Assembly (NCBI GenBank): GCA_032718475.1
Contig: JAUCBJ010004227.1
Coordinates: 1-64,000, forward strand
DNA: 64,000 nucleotides
DNA from: Nemertoderma westbladi
Lineage: Eukaryota; Xenacoelomorpha; Nemertodermatida; Nemertodermatidae
Direction of reading: 5' to 3'
The notes below the pieces were generated by a model. It saw only the letters and a program-made list of their open reading frames with translations. It made no database searches and was not told the origin of the DNA. Numbering within the stretch: position 1 is the stretch's first letter; every line of letters begins with the position of its first letter. Both the position numbers and the translations under genes were made by a program. Positions 32,609-44,500 of the stretch are shown here, in pieces.

Positions 32609-32755
32609 TTAGACTGTTGTTTGTCTGAGCAGCAGTATCGTTACTGTGGTGATCCACTGAACTTGTTCAGCACCAACAGGAGGAAGTTTCACTGCGCAAA
32701 CGGGATTCCCTGCGTAATTGCCGTCGCAGCCAAATACACAACAATGATTAGGCAT
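32609..32755 (-). CDS. Short ORF resembling a THAP zinc-finger N-terminus
   Basis: A 48-residue ORF starting MPNHCCVFGCDGNYAGNPVC and continuing through VQWITT. THAP domains start M-x-x-x-C(x2-4)C, with an invariant Trp about 30-35 residues on; here Cys5/Cys6, Cys10 and Trp34 fit. A GTAACG after ITT could be a splice donor. The second half of the finger (C-x2-H) was not found, so this may be a first exon of a host or P-element-derived gene, or a remnant. Confidence 0.4.
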   Translation of the reverse strand: MPNHCCVFGCDGNYAGNPVCAVKLPPVGAEQVQWITTVTILLLRQTTV

Positions 32756-32788
32756 AATATGTGTAACTGCCTAATACTGTAATAATAA

Positions 32789-33833
32789 CTAGAAAGCCAG
32801 CAAGCTGGCTGGAAGGAGCCAGGGGGAAAAATCCAAGCCAAGACTATTACAAAGAACTATGTCAGTCAGCAGTAAGTAAACTAAAATTGTATAAACTGCA
32901 AGGCGTGAGGCTAGCTGACTTTGTGGCTCGCCCCACAAAATAAAAAATGCAACTTAGCTACCACTAATAAAAATATAATATGAAGCAAATAATTTCATTA
33001 TCAAGAACGTTTACAAGATATAAGATGCGATTACAGAATATTTATAAAAAATGCCCATGATGCACAACCAGATAAATAACAACGAATAGAGCCAAATAAC
33101 AAATTTAGTTTCCTTCTATAGGTATTACCCCGTCGTCAAGCGGAATATCTCTTCCCAGTGAATTCTATGTGAATATGTAATATAGGTACTCCTTAGGCGG
33201 TAGGCCAGAGCGGGCTCCTTAAATACATGCAACTACTGTATTATAGTGTAGGTCAACTATAAAACATTTTGCAATCCACAGTGAGTATCGACTGCAATAG
33301 GACACAACACACTGCTTTGTGTAACTAAAATTCATTCTCCTGATCCACCCCCTAACATAGCAGAGTGAGTAACCTTATTGTAGATATACCCTTAGGAAGC
33401 ACTGGGAGAGCAATCAGCTTATGGGGTAATACATTAGAAACCAACAGCTTATGTGTGAGTAAACATTGCCTTTCCTTATAGCCTACTAGTAAAACTTGGC
33501 AACCAACACGTTTTTCTATGACTGTGTATAACATATTAAGCCATATTTCATCATGAACACCAGCTGTTATTTTACCATTGCTTTTAATTTCGCGACAAAA
33601 CAATGTCAAAAAACTAAATATATCGAATACCACACATAGAATCGATCTGAAATTTTGTAACGCGATTATGAACCACCAAAGCAATGTACTTGCAAAATTT
33701 CATCAAAATCGCCAGGCAGGAAGTGCCTTAACCTAGATAATTATCAGTCAGTATGTCATGTATCCTGAGATTTTTACAGAAAGTATCCCTGAGATTCTTA
33801 CAGTAAGTATCCCGCTGTTAAGCGGGCTCCTAA
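32789..33833 (+). mobile_element. Hairpin-ended repeat, copy A
   Basis: Begins CTAGAAAGCCAGCAAGCTGG (hairpin AGCCAGC/GCTGGCT at 32795-32810, then GGAAGGAGCC) and ends with hairpin CCCGCT-gtta-AGCGGG (33811-33826) followed by CTCCTAA. The next copy starts at the very next base. A GTCA microsatellite precedes the 3' hairpin region. The 3' hairpin plus terminal CTAA recalls Helitron 3' ends (hairpin then CTRR), but the 5' end does not start with TC. A 110-residue minus ORF lies at 33352-33684. Confidence 0.65.
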
Positions 33834-35463
33834 CTAGAGAGCCAGCAAGCTGGCTGGAAGGAGCCCGGGGGGAAGAATCCTAGCCAATACTAAACTAAAC
33901 AATTGTCGAAATGGTGTGATGATACATAGCTGACTTTGTGGCTTGCCCCACATAATAAAAAATGAAACTTTGCTGCCACTAACAACCGAATATTTATAAG
34001 AAAATGCCCATGATTCACAACCAGATAAATAACAAGTTAGATTTACCAGTACAGGTACGGTTACCTTTCTTTTTGAAAACCATTAGATTTAACAATTAAT
34101 AGAAGTCTAGGTCACGGCGAAAAATCATAACGCAAATAAAACAACCATACAATCGGCCTACACACTTTTTTATTATTCGAAATAAATTCGCTAACAGAAA
34201 ATATCTAAACTAATTTATTTATTTACTAATTAATCTAAACGAGAAGGTGAACAATATTGTTTCTACACAATTAATTCTGACGACTTTTATGGGATATGTA
34301 ATATTTACTGTTCAATAATAATTTACAATCTCCCATTCCAACACATTCCCAGAGAGTAATAATATCATCAATATAACAAACTAAGTGGATTATAATTCGA
34401 TTTCTTCAGCCAAGTCCGATAGTTATTTTTCTGAAATTTATATTGCTAATTTAATTATTTGGCATATTCTGTTTGTGGCGCAGACTATAATAATAATAAC
34501 ATTGTTGACATACAGTCTTTGAACCTTTCAGTCTTTCTCAGCAGTACTTTGTGGCTCGTCCCACATAATAAAAACTGAAACTTTGCTATGACAACACACC
34601 CGGTTCTTTTAAATTTGCGTGATTTGATTTATGCTCGCACCACTATTTGTAAGAAATATTAAAACTTATCTTACAGTATATGCAAATGTAGTAATGGTAT
34701 TAAAATATAATTAAATTAATTTACACTATTAATGCTTCAGCTAAAAAATCGTATGTAATAAAAAAAATAAGAATTATGTGAATATGTAATATAGGTATTA
34801 CTGCTAAGTAAGGCAGTAGGCCAGAGCGGGCTCCTTAAATACATGCAACTACTGTATTATAGTGTAGGTCAACTATAAAACATTTTGCAATCCACAGTGA
34901 GTATCGACTGCAATAGGACACAATACACTGCTTTGTGTAACTAAAATTCATTCTCCTGATCCACCCCCTAACATAGCAGAGTGAGTAACCTTATTGTAGA
35001 TATACCCTTAGGAAGCACTGGGAGAGCAATCAGCTTATGGGGTAATACAGTAGAAACCAACAGCTTATGTGTGAGTAAACATTGCCTTTCCTTATAGCCT
35101 ACTAGTAAAACTTGGCAACCAACACGTTTTTCTATGACTGTGTATAACATATTAAGCCATATTTCATCATGAACACCAGCTGTTATTTTACCAATGCTTT
35201 TAATTTCGCGACAAAACAATGTCAAAAAACTAAATATATCGAATACCACACATAGAATCGATCTGAAATTTTGTAACGCGATTATGAACCACCAAAGCAA
35301 TGTACTTGCAAAATTTCATCAAAATCGCCAGGCAGGAAGTGCCTTAACCTAGATAATTATCAGTCAGTCAGTATGTCAGTCAGTGTAATGTATCCTGAGA
35401 TTTTTACAGAAAGTATCCCTGAGATTCTTACAGTAAGTATCCCGCTGTCAAGCGGGCTCCTAA
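33834..35463 (+). mobile_element. Hairpin-ended repeat, copy B, abutting copy A
   Basis: Begins CTAGAGAGCCAGCAAGCTGG and ends CCCGCTGTCAAGCGGGCTCC then TAA at 35463. The last 680 bases are nearly identical to copy A (the 110-residue minus ORF at 34968-35300 differs from that at 33352 by two residues). The middle contains a second internal start-like block (ACTTTGTGGCTCGTCCCACA at 34543) and a segment shared with copy C, so B is itself composite. Confidence 0.65.
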
Positions 35464-36149
35464 TCAACTTTTGAACTTGTTCTGTTAGTAGTTTAGGCTA
35501 GCCTAATGTCAGAACGTTGTAATACGGTAAATAATACTATTACTGTATTATAGGTAACTACAGTATTAGCCTATACTGTAGTAGTTAATGTAGTAACTGT
35601 ACTATTCCCCAGCGATATACCAGTGGTAGGACTATAACTAAACCAGTAAACTGTCTACTGGTCTATCTGTCTGTTTGTAGATTAAGTATACTCAGATACT
35701 GGTATAATAAATAATTATATGGTAGCAGTACAGCTCACATCAATACTGCAGTATGAAATGAATGGACTTCGTTAGCGAAGTCGGATCAGGCAGTATGCCA
35801 GTCCTGTAGTATAGTAGTCCTTGATCCAGACTAAAGAGTGTGATATGCTGACTGAAGTACAGCAGTATTGTAGCTGACATCTGACAGTCGAAAGTGAAAG
35901 TACTTGAAGTTACTTATTTTTGGAAGAAATTCGAGACAGGGGGGGGGGGGGGGAGGGACTGGATGCAAAACACTTGATCCCTTGTTATCGCTTCAATACA
36001 ATATAACGCTGTTTTCGAACAGTCTTCTAGTCTTCTGCAAGACTCAGGGAGTTTGAAATGGTCTTTATCCTCACCAACATAACAACGAACTAATTTTTGA
36101 ACAATGTGGCAAGTTGTATCCAAAACCAGAGAGAAGTGCAATATCGTTA
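35464..36149. other. No gene recognised; G-tract
   Basis: AT-rich sequence with a G-tract at 35940-35953. The minus-strand end of the neighbouring integrase remnant probably reaches in from the right. Otherwise nothing is identifiable. Confidence 0.4.
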
Positions 36150-37122
36150 GCATCCACATTTATAATGTAATTTGGGTTGTCCAAATATAGGATGTTTGGC
36201 TTTCCAGCTTTTACAATAAGTCCACTTTACATAACCGATGTGAGTTCCAAAGTTCCACAATTTCGTTCAATTTATACTGCAGGTAGGGCATATAAACACA
36301 ACGAATGATATCAATATGTAATGAGTCTGACAATATTGATGAAACTATCAGTTTCTAAATTATGTAGTAAGTGAGTAAGCCAGGCATGTAACCCTAGGTT
36401 TGGCAGTTTAGACCAAAACGCTTCAATATGCTGGTTCCTGCAACTCTTTCCATATATATACGAAATTGGGCTAGCAGTATTGATAATATTAAGATATCGC
36501 TGTATAATCTCCACATTTACATTTTCTGTACCACGGTCTGATTGTATAACACGGGGAATCCCACCTTTTTCTTTGATGGAGTCTAAGAAATAGGATGCGA
36601 TCACAAACGGGTCTCTGTTACTTGAGTCACATTGCAACCAAAGCAGTTTGCGACTGTACCCATCGATACAGCCATGGCCATGGACGGACAAACCAAAGGG
36701 TTTCAGTTTATCCTATCCAACTAAATGATGAATCTAATTAGACCGTTTTGCATTATATGTCCTACGAACAACTCGATGTCCTATACGATTAATGACTGCT
36801 CCTTCATCTATTGTCCGTTGTATGGCCGCAACTACTTCCTCACTTACGGAAATACCATACTTCCGCATCTAAATACGTTTCATTTGTCTGTAACCGCATG
36901 AAACCTCAGCCTGGATAGCGTCAATTATTTTATTTATGTTAGCAGGATCAAACTGCTTTTGGAAACCAAAATCAGAAATACGGCGTTGGAGTGTGCGTTT
37001 CGAAATACATATATTATGTTTGTTTAGAAATAATGAGAAATAATTTCATTTTGAGGGTATCCCAAGGTGACGTAGCCCTTGAGGATTGATTCAAAATGAT
37101 GTTCATGTTGCTGATCCACCAT
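36150..37122 (-). pseudogene. Ginger-like integrase (DDE) remnant
   Basis: Start at 37122: MVDQQHEHHFESILKGYVTL, a frameshift, then ICISKRTLQRRISDFGF (helix-turn-helix part), CGYRQMKRI, and the catalytic core in the ORF at 36691-36311: GCIDGYSRKLLWLQC (first Asp), RVIQSDRGTENVNVEIIQRY (second Asp), NQHIEAFWSKL (Glu). This is the retroviral-type integrase core found in Ginger-type DNA transposons and in host genes derived from them. A 6-base duplication gives VHGHGC where relatives have VHGC. At least two stops or frameshifts break the frame. Confidence 0.75.
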
Positions 37123-37214
37123 ATTCATAGACTATTCAGTGATAACTACTGGTTATTGGTTAGGTTATGCCTACTGACATCTTAAATGAAAGCAGTCTGG
37201 AAGGCCTATATTAA

Positions 37215-38035
37215 ATAGAAATCGAAAGTAAAGTTTACCATACTACTGTACAGGAATCAAAAGCAAAGTAAAGTTAATACAATAGGAATCAAAAGAAAAG
37301 TAAATTTTAATAGAATAGAAATGAAAAGTAAAGTAAATTTTAGGAATAAAAAGTAAAGTAAATATTAATTAGAAATAAAAAGTAAAGTAAATGTTAGGAA
37401 TAAAAAGTAAAGTAAATGTTAGGAATAAAAAGTAAAGTAAATTTTAGGAATAAAAACTAAAGTAAATATTAATTAGAAATAAAAAGTAAAGTAAATGTTA
37501 AGAATAAAAAGTAAAGTAAATTTTAGGAATAAAAAGTAAAGTAAATATTAATTAGAAATAAAAAGTAAAGTAAATGCTAGGAATAAAAAGTAAAGTAAAT
37601 GTTAGGAATAAAAAGTAAAGTAAATGCTAGGAATAAAAAGTAAAGTAAATGTTAGGAATAAAAACTAAAGTAAATATTAATTAGAAATAAAAAGTAAAGT
37701 AAATGTTAGGAATAAAAAGTAAAGTAAATGTTAGGAATAAAAAGTAAAGTAAATTTTAGGAATAAAAACTAAAGTAAATATTAATTAGAAATAAAAAGTA
37801 AAGTAAATGTTAGGAATAACAAGTAAAGTAAATTTTAGGAATAAAAAGTAAAGTAAATATTAATTAGAAATAAAAAGTAAAGTAAATGCTAGGAATAAAA
37901 AGTAAAGTAAATGTTAGGAATAAAAAGTAAAGTAAATGCTAGGAATAAAAAGTAAAGTAAATGTTAGGAATAAAAAGTAAAGTAGATTTTAAGAGAATAG
38001 AAATGAAAAGTACGGTAAATATTCATTAGAAATCA
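37215..38035. repeat. 27-bp minisatellite with higher-order pattern
   Basis: Units of GGAATAAAAAGTAAAGTAAA alternate with ATTAATTAGAAATAAAAAGT variants. The variants come in repeating blocks of three to five units, so the array grew by copying blocks as well as single units. No coding potential. Confidence 0.9.
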
Positions 38036-38319
38036 AAAAAGGAAAATGGCGGCAAATCAACACGTAATAGCATACGTAATAGCTTTCAAAAATTTTTTAT
38101 CTGACAGTGGAAATGAGATCCTTTGTATTTGTTTTGCACCTAAGATACGCAATATATAAAGCGCAGACACAAAATACAATAGATGAGTATGTATATGTTT
38201 GCCCTGATGTGGTTGCTATTACATTCCTTTAAAATTCTTGCACATTCAATTTATTCCACTAGCCTGCCAGTAAAACACATTATGAATAACGTAAACTCGT
38301 GTCAATTACAGTCGGCTCA

Positions 38320-40147
38320 GGTATTCTAAGTCATTGATCAAGAAAACATGCCACCTCCATGCAGCATAAAGGAGGCCACCTGTGGCTGCATAGACCCTCT
38401 TACTAAGGGCAAATCTGGTCCTGTAAGTAGGACCCCACTGCACTGCGGTGGACTACACTGCGACCTGCACCTGGCAGTATGGGTACAGGGCATGGCCCAG
38501 CAGATGAGCTACACAGCCAATGGTGGTTAGTTAGTGGTTCATTGGTGGGGAATCTTAGTAGTGAAATTAAGAAAACAATAGCAAATAAAATTAATATTGA
38601 AGTGAAGGACTGACAACCACACAAGTGTAATATCAGTAGTGCGACGTTTCGTACGTTAAATTGCGAACTTTTTTAAGCACAATAATATTGGAGTTTATTA
38701 GACAGAAATACTGAAGAATGAGTTTTTGTTCAATAATGTTTTCAATTAAGAAAACGAGTAATTGAAGGTAACCAGCTGTCGCTTAGTACAGCCCCCAAGT
38801 TTCTGTTTAATATTTAATATTATTAAAAGGGTAAATTAAATTGAATTGAATTGAATTGAACAGACCATCCAATATCATCATCTGACTTTAGAATTATTAC
38901 CTCTCCCTGACGTCCTGCTGGACCCGTTGTAATTGCTATGTTTTCTTAATTCCAATCGTGGTTCATGTGCATCAGAGTAGGTGTCGGTGATGGGCCTCAT
39001 ATCTGACTCCACTGAGACACCCACCCTGTGGAATGGCAATCCAGGGTGTGGTATTTGCCCTGATGGCTGACTTGGCAAAAAAGCACCCCCTAATCGCGGA
39101 TTACATTAGTAATGCGGAGGTCCAGCCACTAGAGGACAGTACAAGTCACTAGACTAGAATCAGTTAATGCCCGAACAATCGGGTCCCCAATGCGACAAGG
39201 TGGCAGTTGGCGACTCGCCCTCGCAACAGCAGATGATAGTGGCAATGGTGGAATTGGTCTATTGATGAATCCAACTGCACATGCAGCATTGGACAAAATA
39301 GACCAAATATCTAACCGCATCATCCGTTGCCATTTCCCATGTTCTGGAAGACTGGCTAAGAAGTTTCCTAAGGTGGTTCTGATTGTGTGCTATTCTCCAA
39401 CTAGTGTTTCCCCCGTAGATGAGATGGAAAATTTCTACCACAATCTACAAGTAGCTACTGATGGAGTGGATGAGCATGCATTCTTTAACATTCCTGGCAC
39501 ACTTTAATGCAATTCTGCATCAATCACCTACAACGCCCCGCGCTCCGGGTCTATAGTGCTATTGTTATCCGAAATTCCATACATCTTCAGGTTTTCATCT
39601 CTGGAAATGGATTGTTTTCGGCTGGAACCTAATTCAAGAAGCGAACTGGAAAGCTATAGACTCATACTGGACCCAGTGGTTACAAGTCCCAGATAGACCA
39701 TATTCTGTTTCATAGGAAATAAAGGAGCTCTATACAAGACTGTAATGCATTTACTTCGGCCCTTCTCCAGTGATCCCCGCCTTATTGTGGCCAAGGTCAG
39801 ACTTAGTCTGTGCATTAGCAGAATAACGAAATCTGCCTTGCTGCGGCATGACTGGTCCTCTCTGTTGCAACAACCAATTGTGAGATCCAGCTTCACACTA
39901 CACCTGAGCAACAGGTATGAGGTTCTTGCCTCTGAGGCGGCAGATCACTGCGAGGGCTATACTGCCTTCACAGAAGCAGTTAAAATAGCAGTTGCAGAAA
40001 CAGTTCCAGTATACCCTTGAAACAGGAAAAAGGCCCTCTTGACTGACCACAAAATTCAGAAGTGCCGAAATGACCTCTATAAGGTGCAGAAAGAGTCCCG
40101 ATTCAAACAAACTACAGTGGCAAAGAATGCAGTTAAGAAAATATAAT
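38320..40147 (+). pseudogene. RTE-like LINE, 5' half
   Basis: The left part (TCATTGATCAAGAAAACATG, CCACCTCCATGCAGCATAAA) matches the 5' end of the 22-25.6 kb copy. The endonuclease frame (39190-39507) has GNGGIGLLMNPTAHAALDKI and VVLIVCYSPTS but is frameshifted before GDFN. The next block at 39745-40020 reads RHDWSSLLQQP and EGYTAFTEAV. It stops at AAGAATGCAGTTAAGAAAAT, before the RT. An unrelated 330-base insertion sits at about 38541-38870, and the order of the pieces is otherwise kept. Confidence 0.8.
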
Positions 40148-40329
40148 GGGTTATCGTGACTCCTTAGTGTACTCCTTTACATACAATTTTTGTCTACGTA
40201 GCCATAGCCGGAAACAGTTTGTGGATAAATCACTAACCATATCCAAATACATGGCACTCTCTATGTCATGCAAACAATTATTATCATTTTTGTTCGAGTG
40301 ACGAATATAGGTGGAAATTATGCAGATAG

Positions 40330-40414
40330 TTTATTATTATTACAATGGAGCGTTTAATTAGGATAGGCTAATTAAATTTAATTTAAAACGCTGCTCCATT
40401 GTAATAATAATAAA
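40330..40414. repeat. 22-bp perfect inverted repeat (hairpin)
   Basis: TTTATTATTATTACAATGGAGC from 40330 is exactly inverted at 40393-40414 around an AT-rich 41-base loop. It may be a small palindromic transposon remnant; no target duplication was identified. Confidence 0.8.
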
Positions 40415-40419
40415 ACACC

Positions 40420-41230
40420 TTTTTTTACTACACATTTAGTATGATACACTTTGATGGGTCCACTCACTTATTAGTAAAGAGGGTTGTTCATAACAGCTTG
40501 AACTTACTCTCTCTCCATAGGAAACTCGCCCTCTCTCTTAGCTAACAGGGAAAACAGGTAAGGGAGTACTGGGGTTTGTTAAATTAATTAATCCAAAATT
40601 AATTCAATTAAAACGACTAATTTCAGGTCAACCATCCTCGTACACATATTAGTCCTTAAAGCAATACACTTGATAAAGAGGTCATATAACCTCACCTGTT
40701 GTGGGTTTCTTATGAGAAGTAGTATTTACTCGGGGTTCTCTTGACATTAGAGCATTCTGAGCAATAATGCTTATTAGTTCCAATTTATTCATGTTTTGAT
40801 CATGTGTCATTTCATCACGCGCATCATGGGAATTTCTCCCATAAGAATGAATATCTTTCTCTCCTCAGCATGGCAACTTACCTTAACACTATTTTTTTAT
40901 CATGATGAACATCTAAAAGCTTACACTTGCTCTTATCATATTTCCTATGAAAACATATCTTCAAGTAGATTATGGCTTTACAGAGTCACTTCCAAGAACT
41001 GTAATTATTGGTTAATTAATGATTGTTCAATTAGCGGAGAAAGAACACCATCCATATTGGGAATACCAGTATCCCAATTCTTATTTTTTTCAAACGGATG
41101 AGCGTATATTAAGTTGCTTAACAGTAGAAGTTATTATATATGGTTTACAAATTAAAATTATACACATAATTGTAATTGTACCCTGATACAATAATTTTAT
41201 CCCTATATCCAGCCACTGAGATAATCCCAA
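40420..41230. other. No gene recognised
   Basis: AT-rich sequence downstream of the crystallin gene. The 101-residue plus ORF at 40796-41101 has no recognisable domain. Confidence 0.4.
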
Positions 41231-41235
41231 TTTTT

Positions 41236-41241
41236 TTTATT
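41236..41241 (-). terminator. Poly(A) signal of the crystallin gene
   Basis: AATAAA on the minus strand 155 bases after the stop codon; an ordinary distance for a cleavage signal. Confidence 0.5.
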
Positions 41242-41395
41242 TGTTGTATCTCAAGATTCACAACCATAAATATCAAAAAGGGTGGTTCCTCACTTTGGGC
41301 ATTTCTATTTTAATTTGATTATAGAATTCTCCTTTTTTAAACTAAATATTTAAATACCTGTATTTAATATAGCTCACATATAGATTAATTAATAA

Positions 41396-41547
41396 TTACC
41401 TAAAAACTTCCCAGGCATACCGTCCTGTTACTATAACAGAGGATGCCTTGTTCGCGAATGATCCTAAGTTGTCACCACTACTACATCTGATGTTAGCATC
41501 AGGCGATTTATCTCCAGGGGCAGTGTTGCATGACATGTAGTTGAATC
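41396..41547 (-). CDS. Crystallin gene exon 3
   Basis: Preceded by ATTTTGTGTTGCAG; the leading GA completes the Gly codon begun in exon 2. Encodes 49 residues ending GRYAWEVFR and TAA at 41398-41396. Contains Cys pairs (SCNT, IRCSSGD). Confidence 0.85.
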
Positions 41548-44500
41548 CTGCAACACAAAATAAAAATACAACCAGATATATTTTTCAGATTTACCTCAAA
41601 TGTCCACAAATATAAATAAATTCATCCTTTCTTTTCATTCATCCTCACTTCACTTCAATTCATCCTCAATTCCTAATTTCATATATTCACTATCATCATT
41701 CACATAACTTCCATTCACTTTGCATGACTGTAAAACTCTTACTGGGAAAAGATAAAATAAAAGTGGACAAAATAATAATGTTAATGACTCATACTCATTA
41801 TTATATATACTATTATTATAATTGTCTGTTATACACACCATTTTTATTTGCAAATAGAATAAATTAATGAAATGTATATTATATAATATGCAAAAGGATG
41901 GATTTAGTCAATTACAGTAGTATTATATCAAAGGTTATCCCATATTTAAAATCGGATAAAATATCATTTTTAAAACAGTGGGTCACCTAGAGGGAAATTA
42001 TCAGTCATTTTCTGTTGCTATGCAACAGGCCTACTATCGGTCTACATTTCTCTATTAGCAGATCAGATAGTCAGAACATACCATCAGTGGCGTCGCCACA
42101 GAGGCATGTGTTGCTGCAGTCATAAATTCTGCCTTTAAATTATTTATTTTACCAATTTTAGTCCAAAACTATATTTTTATTGATTAAAGACCAGTTGCGG
42201 TGTCATATTAATTATTTCTATCGAATTATTCTCTAGTAAGGGTTCTTACCCCATCTAGTGCTATTTTACCCATATTTGAACTGATTTATTCAGCCTGTTA
42301 AACCTCAATGAAATAAGTGATGTATTATTGGTCCATATTATTGTATTAAGTTAACCTTATATAATGCTCGCTGGTTAGCCATTTATCCACTTACTACATC
42401 AGCATCCTGCAGTGGAGATGCTTCCTATGCAGGCCCTTTGGATACTGGTCAGATTACTGACGACCAGTGTTTATTACATGCCTTTATGTATGTGCCTTCA
42501 TGCTTTGTATCTTTGTCATTAACATTATGATATTATTAATTGATATTCTGTCGTTAAACTCAATTTACTCTCTTATTTGTTTAATATATCGCCGATATTA
42601 CGAGATCAAGAAGGTTTTACACGCGCCACAACAGGTGGGTTGCTGTAACTAAGTATTAGTGATAATCTGGACAATTGTATTAGATTCGTGTGTTGTCTTA
42701 CCTCTGATTTACTAAATAATTAATATATGGCGATATACCAGACCATTAATATAAGCAAAGCCCTTATTATTAATTGTATCACGATTTAAAGTTGTTACAA
42801 ATTGATTGCGGTAGAAATATTAATATAATTATACATAAAGACAAGTCAAAATACGTTTCCCCTAAAGGGAAACACAAACACTGGACTTGAGTCCTTACAG
42901 AATTAATTAGTCAGTCATTTACTTGTTATACTGTGTTGTCACACCCTCCCGGTATTGTATCACAGTTAAACACAATAGATAATCAAATACCGTATCGAAC
43001 CAAATAAGTTATAGAGCAAATCAATACATGAGTAGGAAAGGAAGGGGAATTAATCGATACAGTGAGCGGTCCTCGGTGACAGGTACACTAGCGCAATTCC
43101 GTTTATTGTATCAGACCAATATCTAAAGACCCTCAGTGCATAGAATCTCTGCGTAGTACTAAAAGAGTCAAAATATATGAAATTGAGATTGAAAGAACAT
43201 ATTTTACTAAAAGCGGTAACACCATGGGTGCAACCCCCCCCCCCCCCCCCCCCCCCTCCCACCCAAAAAAAAGTTGTAATATACACAATACTCTTACTCA
43301 GGTTAAGGATTATACTGTACAGCAGATAATATCCCATGATAGACGAAAACACCTACACTGTATCTATAATTAGTATTCATAGAAATAGTGCTTGAAATTA
43401 TATTTATATCTTGTCATCGATCGTTTTGCTAAACGATTTCCAAACTCTAGGATTAAACTTGTGTAATTAAATCAAATTTTTGTATGTATATATAGGCCTA
43501 TCTATAATACTGTTATACTGTCCACCTGATACTGTAATACTGTGATGCTTATGGTGATATGAGGTTTTGCAAGCAGTGCCAGACTTTTCAGCCCCATCTA
43601 AAAACAGAAGGAATTTGTAACGGTTGTTTCCTAATTAGCTCACAATTTCTGAGTTACGCTTACTCCAACTCAACAGGTATGCACGTCTCTAAAACACCCT
43701 GTATCGGTAATATGAACTCAACTGTTGGAAGTGGTAGACCTGCACCGACTTCCGGTAGAAATGTCCCTCCAAGTTACCAGACCCTTCTTAGTCTTGGCAA
43801 CGGTTATCAGCCCATAGTAAGAGTGGACTACTGTTCCAATCCTACTGGATTCTCACATCGCAATCTGAAAACAAGTAGTTCCCCCACATGCAGTCAGCAA
43901 ATCCTGAAGGGGTAGCCAGTGCTTTTGCACCAGTGACTACCCCATTGCGGCCCTGACATTTGCTGACTTATGGTCTATTATGTTAAATATACAGTAGTAG
44001 ACGCTTGTATTCACTCCTTGGAGATCTGCATATTCAACCTGGAATCCGAAAATTCAGAATTATGGGTAGCTGTGAACAACTGCTTCATGTTTTCCGAATC
44101 CATCAACTATGGCATCCATTGGATGTATCTACTTTGTTTAGGTATGCCCAGCCCATAGCACAATTCGAGGGCCTTAGCAGCTATGGCGATAAGTGTACCC
44201 AGGTCTTCACAGAAATGGGTATGAGCATCCCTATCGATGACTTCTCTATCAGTTGGTTAGGTCCAAATTCTGCAAACAGTGCATGTGCACGCCCGATTCT
44301 TATATCACTGGCCCAGGGAGCAGCACCTCGCAATGAATTCCTATCCTCTGCCAAGAATCTAAAAAATTCCCGTAATCCTTTTAAGAAAATATATCTCAAA
44401 CCGGATGGTCACCATGCTATAAATTGCGAAATGGGCCGCCTAGCACACTTTACTAAAATTTAGTCCCAGAAACCGGAAAATATAAACACCAATATCCGTT

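Noticed and set aside
37215-38035. CRISPR-like array
   Set aside because: Repeats of about 27 bp are directly contiguous without unique spacers, in an animal genome; it is a minisatellite.
42066-42112. Possible small extra exon of the crystallin gene (minus; CAG before, GTATGT after)
   Set aside because: Its length (32 or 47 bases) would shift the frame between exons 2 and 3, which already join perfectly. A weak likeness to the exon 3 start (C-x-NT..GD) is probably chance.
43050-43352. 100-residue minus ORF with a Gly run
   Set aside because: The Gly run is a C-tract; no domain, and it lies in an intron.
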